Source: Marinobacter halodurans | GTDB taxonomy: Bacteria; Pseudomonadota; Gammaproteobacteria; Pseudomonadales; Oleiphilaceae | Direction: 5' to 3' | Length of the DNA stretch: 64,000 bases | Assembly: GCF_004327985.1 (NCBI RefSeq) | Contig: NZ_SJDL01000019.1 | Coordinates: 30,762 to 94,761 of the forward strand | In this document: positions 43,846-55,217 of the stretch, piece after piece | Position numbering within the stretch: position 1 is the first letter of the stretch | Layout: each line of letters starts with the position of its first letter | Program-made: the position numbers and the translations under genes | Notes under the pieces: generated by a model | Database searches by the model: none | What the model was told of the DNA's origin: nothing | What the model saw: the letters and a program-made list of their open reading frames with translations, nothing else

Positions 43846-44502
43846 ATGCCCCAGGATATTGCCCTGCTGACACTGGCCGTCGTGGGCGGCCTTCTGGCCC
43901 TTTTTGGCCTCGCCTTCTTTGTGCGTCCCCGCTGGTTCCTGAGCTGGCTGAAGGGGACGTTCGCCATCCTGCTGATTCTTGCCGGTGCCTACATCGGGCT
44001 CCTGGCACTCGATCTCCGTCATTACCAGTCCCTGGACAGCATGCAGACCATCGCCACGATCGGGGTGACAAAGACCGGCCCCCAGACCTGGCGTGTCCGT
44101 CTGGAGCGCAATGAGCAGCCGCCCGTGGAGGTGACGTTGCGGGGCGACCAGTGGCAGGTGGATGCGCGAATCATCCGTCTGGCGGGACCTCTCGCCTGGA
44201 TCGGCGTGCCGCCGGCCTATCGGCTGGAACGGCTGAGCGGGCGTTATGTCAGCCTGGAGCAGGAACGTACCGGCGAGCGCACGGTCTACCCGCTGGGCCA
44301 GGATTCCTGGTTTGATGCCTGGACACTCGATCAGGAATTCGGGCTGCCGTTCGTGGAAGCCGTTTATGGCAACGCGACCTTTATGCCGCTCCGGGATGGG
44401 GCTATTTTTGATGTCCGGCTATCGAGCACCGGTCTGGTGGCGCTGCCCGCCAATCAACAGGCCCGTGATGCGATGGAAGAGTGGTTCCCGAAGGCGGGAT
44501 GA
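43846..44502 (+). CDS. Conserved inner-membrane protein of unknown function
   Basis: I do not recognise a characterised family. The 218-residue product has two hydrophobic spans, near residues 5-24 (ALLTLAVVGGLLALFGLAFFV) and 34-55. A soluble, probably periplasmic, region with Trp-rich beta-like segments follows (TWRVRLERNEQPPVEVTLRGDQW). An in-frame GTG at 43837 is an alternative start. It sits 88 bases after the ChpA-like gene and is convergent with the SCP2 gene. Confidence 0.7.
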   Translation: MPQDIALLTLAVVGGLLALFGLAFFVRPRWFLSWLKGTFAILLILAGAYIGLLALDLRHYQSLDSMQTIATIGVTKTGPQTWRVRLERNEQPPVEVTLRGDQWQVDARIIRLAGPLAWIGVPPAYRLERLSGRYVSLEQERTGERTVYPLGQDSWFDAWTLDQEFGLPFVEAVYGNATFMPLRDGAIFDVRLSSTGLVALPANQQARDAMEEWFPKAG

Positions 44503-44571
44503 TCCCGGGTTCGGGATCGAGGGAAGGGAGAGCCGGATCGGGGCCGGAGCCGCGATCCGGAAAGCGGATGC

Positions 44572-44886
44572 TCAGCCCATGCTGAACAGTTCGCCCAGCT
44601 TGGTGGCCAGCATCATGTCGCCTTCAGCGCGCAGCTGACCGGCCATGAAGGCCTGCATGCCGTCAGTTTCGCCGGAAACGATGCCTTGCAGGGTTTCGGA
44701 GTTCATGATCAGCGTCACGGAAGGATCCTCGTGGTCGCCTTCCTTCAGTTGGCAGGTGCCGTCATTGATGACCAGGTGGTAGTTCTTGTCATCTTCGATG
44801 TTGAACTGGAAAACCAGATCCATGCCAGCAGCGGCATCTGCATTGAAGTTCTGTTCCAGTTTTTCGAAAACCTGAGCTACAGACAT
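44572..44886 (-). CDS. SCP2 sterol-binding domain protein
   Basis: SCP2 domains bind lipids or acyl-CoA. The 104-residue product is a minimal single-domain form. FEKLEQNFNADAAAGMDLVFQFNIEDD opens the fold, and GQLRAEGDMMLATKLGELF closes it, with the usual late helix. No signal peptide is seen. Bacterial members have unclear physiological roles. It is divergent from sohB. Confidence 0.88.
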   Translation of the reverse strand: MSVAQVFEKLEQNFNADAAAGMDLVFQFNIEDDKNYHLVINDGTCQLKEGDHEDPSVTLIMNSETLQGIVSGETDGMQAFMAGQLRAEGDMMLATKLGELFSMG

Positions 44887-45136
44887 TGTATTTCCCTTTT
44901 GAGTGAGCGTCTAAAAGCGTGGTGTCGGCGCTGCCCCGGCAGGATACCGACGAAACCTGTCCGACTTTAGGGACCGCGTCAAATCCTGTCAAGCTCGATC
45001 GAACGCTTGTTTGAAAAATGGAGCCAACAGGTCTCGTTTGGCGCATACCCCCTCGGTTACAATCAGCGGGTTTGCGGGTTCGAATACAGTTGACGGGCCC
45101 GCTTCGAGAACCGCATCGGGTAAATGGAGAGCAGAC

Positions 45137-46204
45137 TTGGAATTTCTGACGGATTACGGGCTATTTCTCGCGAAAGCCGTCACCTTCGTGGTGGCTGTAC
45201 TGGTCGTTGTGACGGCTGTGGTTTCGGCAGCGCACCGCAAGCAGGACAGCGACGAAGCCGACGGTGAGCTTCACGTCAAACGCCTGAACGAAGGCTACAA
45301 GCGACTCAAGGATAGCCTGCACCAGCGCTTGCTGGGTGACTCCGAGCGCAAGGCCTGGATGAAAGCCCGCAAGAAACAGAAGAAGGCCGAAGCCAAGGCC
45401 CTGAAAAAAGCCGCCAAGGAAGGGGAAAGCAAAGAAGAGGCCACCAAGCCGCGGGTTTTCGTGCTGGACTTCAATGGGGACATCAAGGCCAGCGACAACG
45501 AACAGCTGCGCAAATCCATCACGGCTGTTCTCAGCGTTGCCGAACCCGGGCAGGATGAGGTCGTGATCCGTCTGGAAAGCCCTGGTGGCCTGGTTCATGC
45601 GTACGGTCTGGCGGCGGCGCAACTGGATCGTGTCCGGGCCAAGGGGATTCACCTGACCGCTTGCGTCGACAAGGTGGCTGCCAGCGGTGGCTACATGATG
45701 GCCTGTGTGGCTGACCGTATCGTTGCCTCGCCATTTGCCATTCTTGGCTCGATTGGTGTTGTCGCGCAACTGCCCAATTTCCACCGGCTGCTCAAGAAGA
45801 ATGATGTGGATTTCGAGGTACTCACGGCCGGGGAGTACAAGCGCACCCTGACCATGTTTGGCGAGAATACCGACAAGGGACGCAAGAAGTTCCTGGAAGA
45901 CCTGGAAGACACGCATGTGCTGTTCAAGGAATACGTCGGCGAACGCCGTCCCGCGGTGGATATTGAAGCCGTGGCCAATGGCGACATCTGGTTTGGCCAG
46001 CGCGCCCTTGATGTTCACCTGATTGACGAACTGAAGACCTCGGACGAATACCTGATCGATGCCTGTGACCGGGCTGAGGTCGTATCCGTAACGTTCCGCC
46101 GCAAGCGGACCCTGCCGGAAAGACTCGGGCTTGCAGCCAGCGGCGCGATCGAACACAGTTTCTGGAAGCTGATGGGGATGCTGCGTCACCGTAACCTGCA
46201 ATAA
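45137..46204 (+). CDS. sohB: Inner-membrane peptidase SohB
   Basis: SohB is an SppA-type serine protease. The product has 355 residues from the TTG start at 45137, behind GGAGA. It opens LEFLTDYGLFLAKAVTF, matching the E. coli N-terminus, and has one membrane span (about 10-32). A charged linker rich in Lys/Ala follows. The catalytic Ser lies in AASGGYMMAC near 182, and the general-base lysine is in EYKRTLTMFG near 235. An ATG further upstream at 45011 would add an extension without similarity. Confidence 0.93.
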   Translation: MEFLTDYGLFLAKAVTFVVAVLVVVTAVVSAAHRKQDSDEADGELHVKRLNEGYKRLKDSLHQRLLGDSERKAWMKARKKQKKAEAKALKKAAKEGESKEEATKPRVFVLDFNGDIKASDNEQLRKSITAVLSVAEPGQDEVVIRLESPGGLVHAYGLAAAQLDRVRAKGIHLTACVDKVAASGGYMMACVADRIVASPFAILGSIGVVAQLPNFHRLLKKNDVDFEVLTAGEYKRTLTMFGENTDKGRKKFLEDLEDTHVLFKEYVGERRPAVDIEAVANGDIWFGQRALDVHLIDELKTSDEYLIDACDRAEVVSVTFRRKRTLPERLGLAASGAIEHSFWKLMGMLRHRNLQ

Positions 46205-46251
46205 TCCGGCGTTTCGTCATCCCGAATCGAACAACAGGGGAAGGATTTCTG

Positions 46252-47241
46252 ATGAGTAGCTATCAAGCCTGGCGAGTTCATGAAAAAGACGGACAGTATG
46301 TCGGGGGCGTTGAGACCCTGGATACCGACGATCTTCCGGAAGGTGACGTCCTGATCCGCGTCACGCATTCCTCGTTGAATTACAAGGATGCGCTGTCTGC
46401 GACCGGCAACAAAGGTGTCACCCGCAGCTTCCCGCATACCCCGGGCATCGATGCGGCAGGTGAGGTGGTGGAGAGCGCGACGGGCACTCCCGCCGTTGGC
46501 CAGCAGGTTATCGTCACGGGCTACGACCTGGGCATGAATACGGCCGGCGGCTTTGGTGAGTACATCCGCGTCCCGGCCCGTTGGGTTGTTGCCATGCCGC
46601 AGGGATGGAATGCACGGCGGGCAATGGTCTACGGCACCGCGGGCCTGACGGCCGGACTCAGCGTTGCCAAACTGTTGAAGATGGGGGCTTCCCCGGAGCA
46701 GGGGCCGGTGGCGGTCTCCGGTGCCAGTGGAGCCGTGGGCAGTGTGGCCTTGGAAATCCTCTCAGGGCTGGGATTCAAGGTCACCGCAATCAGCGGTAAG
46801 GCGGATCAGGCGGACGCACTGACCAAGCTGGGGGCCGTCGAGCTGCTGGGTCGCGATGCGCTCGATCCGGAAAAGAAACCGCTGCTCAAGCCCCGTTTTG
46901 CCAACGCCGTGGATACCGTGGGTGGCAGCCCGCTGGCGGAGCTTTTGAAGCAGGTCATGCCGGGCGGATCGGTATCCTGCTGCGGTCTGGTCGCCGGGCC
47001 TCAACTGGAGACCACTGTGTTGCCGTTCATCCTGCGCGGCATCAACCTGTTGGGTGTGGACTCGGTGGAAATTCCGCTGGCCGAGAAGGAATCGGTGTGG
47101 TCCAGGCTGGCCGGCGAATGGGCCTGCCCGGTCACGGAGGCCAGTGCACGGGATATCGGTATGGATGAGCTGGATGATGCGCTGCAGGCGTTTTTGAAGG
47201 GGCAGTCCGCGGGTAGTCTGGTGTTGGTGCACGGCAAGTAG
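46252..47241 (+). CDS. acuI: Acrylyl-CoA reductase (AcuI/YhdH family)
   Basis: AcuI-type MDR enzymes reduce acryloyl-CoA to propionyl-CoA with NADPH, protecting cells from this toxic intermediate, for example during DMSP use. The 329-residue product has SLNYKDALSATGNKGVTRSFPHTPGIDAAGEV near 43-75 and the Rossmann loop VSGASGAVGSVA. No zinc-binding set is present, which is normal for this subgroup. The exact substrate is inferred from family. Confidence 0.88.
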   Translation: MSSYQAWRVHEKDGQYVGGVETLDTDDLPEGDVLIRVTHSSLNYKDALSATGNKGVTRSFPHTPGIDAAGEVVESATGTPAVGQQVIVTGYDLGMNTAGGFGEYIRVPARWVVAMPQGWNARRAMVYGTAGLTAGLSVAKLLKMGASPEQGPVAVSGASGAVGSVALEILSGLGFKVTAISGKADQADALTKLGAVELLGRDALDPEKKPLLKPRFANAVDTVGGSPLAELLKQVMPGGSVSCCGLVAGPQLETTVLPFILRGINLLGVDSVEIPLAEKESVWSRLAGEWACPVTEASARDIGMDELDDALQAFLKGQSAGSLVLVHGK

Positions 47242-47371
47242 GCTGCCGTTGGCTGAATGAGGCGGGCGTGGGGCACCTTGCGGTGCCTCAGAAGCTAAAG
47301 CTTCTGCTACAAGCTCGAGTGATGGGGCGAATGCAGCCGACGCTTTAGCTTCGGAGCTGCCTGCAGGGCTG

Positions 47372-47405
47372 CCGGTTGGTTGGGCTGACGCAGGAAGCCC
47401 AACAA
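47372..47405 (+). repeat. REP-like element, left copy
   Basis: These 34 bases match the reverse complement of 47513-47546 with one mismatch. The unit is itself a hairpin, with TTGGGCT and AGCCCAA arms around a 9-base loop, the layout of extragenic palindromes mobilised by RAYT proteins. Confidence 0.85.
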
Positions 47406-47512
47406 ACCGGGTTTGCGGCCAATCTCATCCCATCCAATGGTCGCCAAGGCGGTTTTTGAGAACCCATGCTCCAGGCATGCCCGCGATAACGGGAACGCCC
47501 GGTGCCCGCTTG

Positions 47513-47546
47513 TTGTTGGGCTTCCTGCGTCAGCCCAACCTACCGG
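47513..47546 (-). repeat. REP-like element, right (inverted) copy
   Basis: This is the inverted partner of 47372-47405, 107 bases away, with one mismatch in 34. Two inverted units spaced like this form a REP doublet (REPIN/BIME type). Confidence 0.85.
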
Positions 47547-47565
47547 TGAGGTCGCGCACCAGGAA

Positions 47566-47594
47566 CAAAAAAAGACGGCCCGAAAGCCGTCTTT
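47566..47594 (-). terminator. Rho-independent terminator of the cysI-DUF934 unit
   Basis: On the minus strand a 9-bp stem (47586-47594 with 47571-47579) is followed by a run of T residues from the A-run at 47567-47573. It lies 22 bases beyond the DUF934 stop. Confidence 0.9.
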
Positions 47595-47616
47595 GCAGGA
47601 CTCAATCCCGGCAGAA

Positions 47617-48117
47617 TCAGGATGCGCGACGACGGAACAGCGGTTCCTTGATGTCGGCGGCGGCCTGATAGGTGTTGCTGAAGAAGTTCAGGCAATGCTC
47701 GGCCTGGGTGATGTCCTTGTCTTCCCGCAGCGCGTAAGCGTTGAAGCCGCAACGCTTCATGTAGAACAGCTGGTCGAGCAGCACATCGCCGACCGCGCGC
47801 AATTCGCCGGTATAGCCATAACGCTCGCGGAGCAGGCGGGCGATGCTGTAGCCGCGGCCATCCGTGAACTTGGGGAAGTTCACGGCGATGACCGGCAGGT
47901 CGCCAATCAGATCGGAATAGTGTTCCGGCTCTTCATGGCTGTCGAACCAGATGCCGATATCGTTGCGGCCCGCATATTGGTCGCGGTTTTCTTTCCAGAC
48001 CGCGGCCGGCAGCAGGGCGGGGCCGTCCGGCAGGGTCAGTTCCTCCCCCTTCTCCGGGGCCGGTACCAGCGTCCATTCGTCCTTGTGGATGCCATTGTGG
48101 CGAATCAAATCAGGCAT
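47617..48117 (-). CDS. DUF934 protein, sulfite-reduction partner
   Basis: DUF934 proteins are encoded beside assimilatory sulfite reductase in many proteobacteria and are presumed to help electron delivery or assembly; the role is not established. The product has 166 residues from the ATG at 48117. It has the family segment IAVNFPKFTDGRGYSIARLLRERYGYTGELRAVGDVL near 93-129. It overlaps the cysI 3' end by 8 bases, so translation is coupled. An earlier in-frame start would overlap cysI further. Confidence 0.9.
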   Translation of the reverse strand: MPDLIRHNGIHKDEWTLVPAPEKGEELTLPDGPALLPAAVWKENRDQYAGRNDIGIWFDSHEEPEHYSDLIGDLPVIAVNFPKFTDGRGYSIARLLRERYGYTGELRAVGDVLLDQLFYMKRCGFNAYALREDKDITQAEHCLNFFSNTYQAAADIKEPLFRRRAS

Positions 48118-49762
48118 ATACACGCTCCTTGAATGGATCGATGCCGATGCGACGGTAGGTGTCCAGGAAAGTCTCTTCCTCGGTCCGTTGGTCGACGTAG
48201 ACATTGATGATTTTTTCAATCACGTCGGGCATTTCCTCGCGGGCGAAGGATGGGCCGAGAATCTTGCCCAGTGACGCATCACGCTGCGACGAACCGCCCA
48301 GGGAGATCTGGTAGAACTCTTCGCCTTTCTTGTCGACGCCGAGTACACCGATGTTGCCCACATGGTGGTGACCACAGGCGTTCATGCAACCGGAAATATT
48401 CAGGTCAATGTCGCCCAGATCGTAGACATAATCCATGTCGTCAAAACGGCGCTGGATCGCTTCGGCGACCGGAATCGACTTGGCATTGGCCAGGGCGCAG
48501 TAGTCGCCGCCCGGGCAGCAGATAATGTCGGTCAGTGTGCCCAGGTTGGCCGTGGCGAAGCCCATCGGGCGGATCGCCTGCCACAGTTCGAACAGCTGGT
48601 CCTGGCGTACGTCGGCCAGGACGACGTTCTGCTGGTGCGTGACTCGCACCTCGCCAAAGCTGTACTGCTCGGCCAGGTCGGCAATCTGTTCGAGCTGACG
48701 ATCCGTCACGTCACCCGGCGGAACACCCGTCTTCTTCAGGGTCAGGGTGACAATGCTGTAGCCCGGCTTTTTGTGCTCGTTGACGTTGCGCTTGACCCAG
48801 GCGTCGAACGCCTTGCTCTCAGCGCGCTGGGCATCGAGTGTATCGGGGTTGTTTTCCAGGGCGGCGTAGTCCGGCTCGGTGAAGAACGCCTTGACCCGCT
48901 CAATCGCTTCCGGAGTCAGGCGAGTTGGCGTGTCCTTGATGTGGGACCACTCCTCCTCGACCTTCTCGGCAAAGACTTCCGGCGTCATGGCCTTGACCAG
49001 GATCTTGATCCGCGCCTTGAACTTGTTGTCCCGGCGACCGTAGCGGTTATAGACCCGCAGGATGGCTTCCAGGTAGGTCAGGAGGTCCAGCTCCGGCAGG
49101 AATTCCCGGATGACCGGTCCCACCACCGGTGTACGGCCCAGGCCGCCACCGACGTAGACGCGGAAGCCAATCTCGCCGGCATCGTTACGGATGATTTCCA
49201 GCCCGATATCATGCACCTGCACTGCGGCGCGGTCGTGGTCCTCGGAGGCATTCACCGCAACCTTGAACTTGCGCGGCAGGAATGCAAATTCCGGATGGTA
49301 GGTCGACCACTGGCGAATCAGCTCGCAGTATGGACGCGGGTCGACTTCCTCGTCTGCCTGCACGCCGGCGAACTGGTCGGTCGTGGTATTCCGGATGCAG
49401 TTGCCGCTGGTCTGGTTGGCGTGCATCTCCACTTCGGCCAGTTCAGCCAGGATGTCGGGGACGTCCTCGACGGCGGGCCAGTTCAACTGCACATTCTGAC
49501 GGGTGGTGAAGTGTGCGTAGCCCTTGTCGTAATCCCGGGTGATACGGGCCAGGCGACGCAGTTGTGCCGAGCGCAACATCCCGTAGGGAACAGCGATGCG
49601 CAGCATGGGAGCCACTCGTTGGATATACAGGCCATTCTGCAGTCGCAACGGCAGGAATTCATCCTCGGCGAGTTCGCCAGCCAGGGCGCGATCAGTCTGA
49701 TGCCGGAACTGCGCTACGCGCTCATTCAGGATCTGCCGATCATATTCGTCATAAACGTACAT
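48110..49762 (-). CDS. cysI: Sulfite reductase hemoprotein (nitrite/sulfite reductase family)
   Basis: CysI reduces sulfite to sulfide using siroheme coupled to a [4Fe-4S] cluster. The 550-residue product has two ferredoxin-like half domains. The cluster/siroheme cysteines lie in CCPGGDYC (near 425) and SGCMNACGHH (near 470). An RQNVQLNW segment lies near 88-95. The partner DUF934 gene and the siroheme gene cysG elsewhere in the window support sulfite over nitrite. A cysH gene is not adjacent here. Confidence 0.93.
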   Translation of the reverse strand: MYVYDEYDRQILNERVAQFRHQTDRALAGELAEDEFLPLRLQNGLYIQRVAPMLRIAVPYGMLRSAQLRRLARITRDYDKGYAHFTTRQNVQLNWPAVEDVPDILAELAEVEMHANQTSGNCIRNTTTDQFAGVQADEEVDPRPYCELIRQWSTYHPEFAFLPRKFKVAVNASEDHDRAAVQVHDIGLEIIRNDAGEIGFRVYVGGGLGRTPVVGPVIREFLPELDLLTYLEAILRVYNRYGRRDNKFKARIKILVKAMTPEVFAEKVEEEWSHIKDTPTRLTPEAIERVKAFFTEPDYAALENNPDTLDAQRAESKAFDAWVKRNVNEHKKPGYSIVTLTLKKTGVPPGDVTDRQLEQIADLAEQYSFGEVRVTHQQNVVLADVRQDQLFELWQAIRPMGFATANLGTLTDIICCPGGDYCALANAKSIPVAEAIQRRFDDMDYVYDLGDIDLNISGCMNACGHHHVGNIGVLGVDKKGEEFYQISLGGSSQRDASLGKILGPSFAREEMPDVIEKIINVYVDQRTEEETFLDTYRRIGIDPFKERVYA

Positions 49763-49800
49763 AAAACGGTTCCCGGATACACTTGTTCAATGTGGCGGCT

Positions 49801-49827
49801 AAGATACCAGCTTTGCCTTATGCACAA
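49801..49827 (-). promoter_or_regulatory. Putative promoter for cysI
   Basis: On the minus strand TTGTGC (49822-49827) and TATCTT (49801-49806) are 15 bases apart, about 40 bases before the cysI start in an AT-rich gap. A CysB site is expected in such a region, but I cannot pick one out by eye. Confidence 0.3.
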
Positions 49828-50055
49828 AATGATTATTTGAAAATATGCTAATAGCCGATCGCACTTAAAAGGGATTGGAAATAAGGCCTTTTCAAACATA
49901 GGCTTATGGCATGGCGATTGGCTTTTCTTTATACGATTTGTTCGATTCAATAAATCGATTTTTTAAATAAAGAAGGAATCGGACAGGAAATTCGAAGCGG
50001 AAACCCTCAGCCAAGGCTAGGATGAGAAAAAAGGATTTGCGACGGGAGTATCCAA

Positions 50056-50163
50056 ATGAGTAAAAAATCGTCGATGTCTGACAGTCAGGTCGATGCGGTC
50101 GCGGCGGTATGCCTGATTCTTCTGGTGGTTGCCTTTGCGGTTGTCTGGGTGAGTGGCCAGTAA
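50056..50163 (+). CDS. 35-residue single-span membrane peptide
   Basis: A short frame from ATG 50056 to TAA 50161-50163 encodes a polar N-terminus (MSKKSSMSDSQVDAVAAV) and then one hydrophobic span (CLILLVVAFAVVWV) ending in SGQ. A GGGAG ribosome site (50044-50048) is well spaced. It is convergent with the DUF2970 gene, 8 bases apart, and divergent from cysI. The function is unknown. The clean ribosome site plus clear membrane helix make it a plausible small protein. Confidence 0.6.
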   Translation: MSKKSSMSDSQVDAVAAVCLILLVVAFAVVWVSGQ

Positions 50164-50171
50164 CCGGGATC

Positions 50172-50411
50172 TTATGTTTGCGTGGCAAGGACCCAGCGGA
50201 CGATCAGGGCCACCGATACCACAAAGATCACCAGGAACAGAATGCCCCCGATAATGTAGGGCAGTGGGGAGCTGCTGTTGAAATCCTGGTGGCGGTGACG
50301 CTCGCTCTGCACGCCAAAGGCGCCGGCCAGGATTCCCTGCATGATCTTGAGGATGCTGGGCCTGCCTGCCGGTTTGTCGTTCTGTGAGGGTTTGTTCTCG
50401 ATGCGCGCCAT
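50172..50411 (-). CDS. DUF2970 small membrane protein
   Basis: The 79-residue product matches the DUF2970 pattern. A basic N-terminus, KIMQGILAGAFGVQSERHRHQDF and one C-terminal membrane span (about 52-74, IIGGILFLVIFVVSVALIVRW) are present. The function is unknown. It lies 50 bases downstream of metH on the same strand and may share its transcript. Confidence 0.85.
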   Translation of the reverse strand: MARIENKPSQNDKPAGRPSILKIMQGILAGAFGVQSERHRHQDFNSSSPLPYIIGGILFLVIFVVSVALIVRWVLATQT

Positions 50412-50461
50412 AGGTTGACTCCGGCGAGGCTGATCGCCAGCCCCGCCATCGTCTCCCGGCG

Positions 50462-54160
<3,699 letters not shown>

Positions 54161-54284
54161 AGGGACTTTTCCGGGTTGTGTTGATCTGAATCGGGGCGCG
54201 GAATAATAGCAAATATGCGGCGTGACGTCGTCATTGCATCGTGTGGCGGCTTACAATCGGCGTGACCGCCTTCAAATCCATCAC

Positions 54285-54303
54285 CATGATCAATATCATT
54301 ATA
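54285..54303 (+). promoter_or_regulatory. Fur-box-like site between metH and nfuA
   Basis: These 19 bases match the Fur consensus at 13 positions by eye. An imperfect inverted repeat, with arms GACTGAGTA and TACTAGGTC around AAA, follows at 54306-54326 and could be an IscR-type or other operator. Iron or Fe-S control of nfuA would make sense; none of this is proven. Confidence 0.35.
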
Positions 54304-54384
54304 AAGACTGAGTAAAATACTAGGTCTTTCATGTTGGCCCATGGTGCCTTAAAATGAACTCAAATTCTCAAGCAGGTTAGAGAA

Positions 54385-54972
54385 ATGGCATTGGTTACCG
54401 TAACTGATTCTGCCCGGGATTACCTGGCGCAACTGATCGAGAAGCAGGATGTCGAGGGTATGGGTGTCCGTATTTTCGTGACCCAGCCGGGCACGAAGCA
54501 CGCGGAAACCTGTCTGGCCTATTGCCCGCCCAATGAGGTGGTGCCAACGGACGAAACCGTCGACCTGGAAAAATTTACCCTCTACCTGGACCACAATTCG
54601 GTGCCGTTCCTGGAGGACGCGCTGGTCGACTACGCCCAGGACAAGATGGGCGGCCAGCTGACCATCAAGGCGCCCAATGCCAAGGTGCCGAATATCGACG
54701 AAAACGCACCGTTGCCGGATCGCATCAACTACGTCCTGGCTTCCGAGATCAATCCGGGCCTGGCCGCGCACGGTGGTGAGGTATCGCTGGTGGACGTGGC
54801 GGATGGCTCGATCGCGGTGCTTCGTTTCGGTGGTGGCTGCCAGGGTTGTAGCGCCGTCAGCCTGACCCTGAAGCAGGGTGTCGAGAGCACGCTGACCGAG
54901 CGCATCCCGGAGCTGACCGGCGTCCGTGACGTGACCGATCACTCCTACACTGAAAACGCTTACTACCAGTAA
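54385..54972 (+). CDS. nfuA: Fe-S biogenesis protein NfuA
   Basis: NfuA carries [4Fe-4S] clusters to target enzymes, especially under stress. The 195-residue product has a degenerate A-type N-terminal domain and a C-terminal Nfu domain with the cluster cysteines 152 and 155 (GGCQGCSAV). It has its own terminator and a possible iron-responsive site upstream. DUF445 follows after 245 bases. Confidence 0.97.
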   Translation: MALVTVTDSARDYLAQLIEKQDVEGMGVRIFVTQPGTKHAETCLAYCPPNEVVPTDETVDLEKFTLYLDHNSVPFLEDALVDYAQDKMGGQLTIKAPNAKVPNIDENAPLPDRINYVLASEINPGLAAHGGEVSLVDVADGSIAVLRFGGGCQGCSAVSLTLKQGVESTLTERIPELTGVRDVTDHSYTENAYYQ

Positions 54973-54987
54973 GCGGAATACCTCAGG

Positions 54988-55015
54988 AAAAAAGGTGCCT
55001 TGAGCACCTTTTTTT
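54988..55015 (+). terminator. Rho-independent terminator after nfuA
   Basis: GGTGC (54994-54998) pairs with GCACC (55004-55008) around CTTGA. Flanking A- and T-runs extend the stem and give a T-tract. Confidence 0.88.
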
Positions 55016-55217
55016 ATGCCTGCCTGTGCCGTGGGCTTTCCAGTCTGATTTTTCTCGGCGGGACGGCCAATGTTAGCGCCTCGCTGCTGGCCCATCATGG
55101 CTATCATAATAAGGCTCCCGATAGCCAAAGCACGCTCCGGACTCCCTGACCGTGGGTCCGACGATTTGACGTTTAGGTTCCGGCTCGGCAGACCCGGACA
55201 GACTGACTGGGGTATCC

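Larger units (their letters stand above)
47242..47616. other. Intergenic acuI-DUF934 with repeat elements
   Basis: This 375-base gap between convergent genes holds a small palindrome (47289-47304, GAAGCT/AGCTTC) with a related inverted copy at 47342-47352. It also holds a long inverted REP-like pair at 47372-47405 and 47513-47546, and the terminator of the minus-strand unit. I see no gene. Confidence 0.8.

Noticed and set aside
42411..43967. A 518-residue minus-strand frame
   Set aside because: It is antisense to the ChpA-like gene, which has the better start, family resemblance and codon pattern.
54281..54301. FNR/ANR box near nfuA
   Set aside because: A TTGAT half-site is present on the minus strand, but the partner ATCAA is not at the required 4-base spacing.
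54161..54384. Cobalamin riboswitch before metH
   Set aside because: I looked for a B12 box and long structured leader and saw neither in the 224-base gap.
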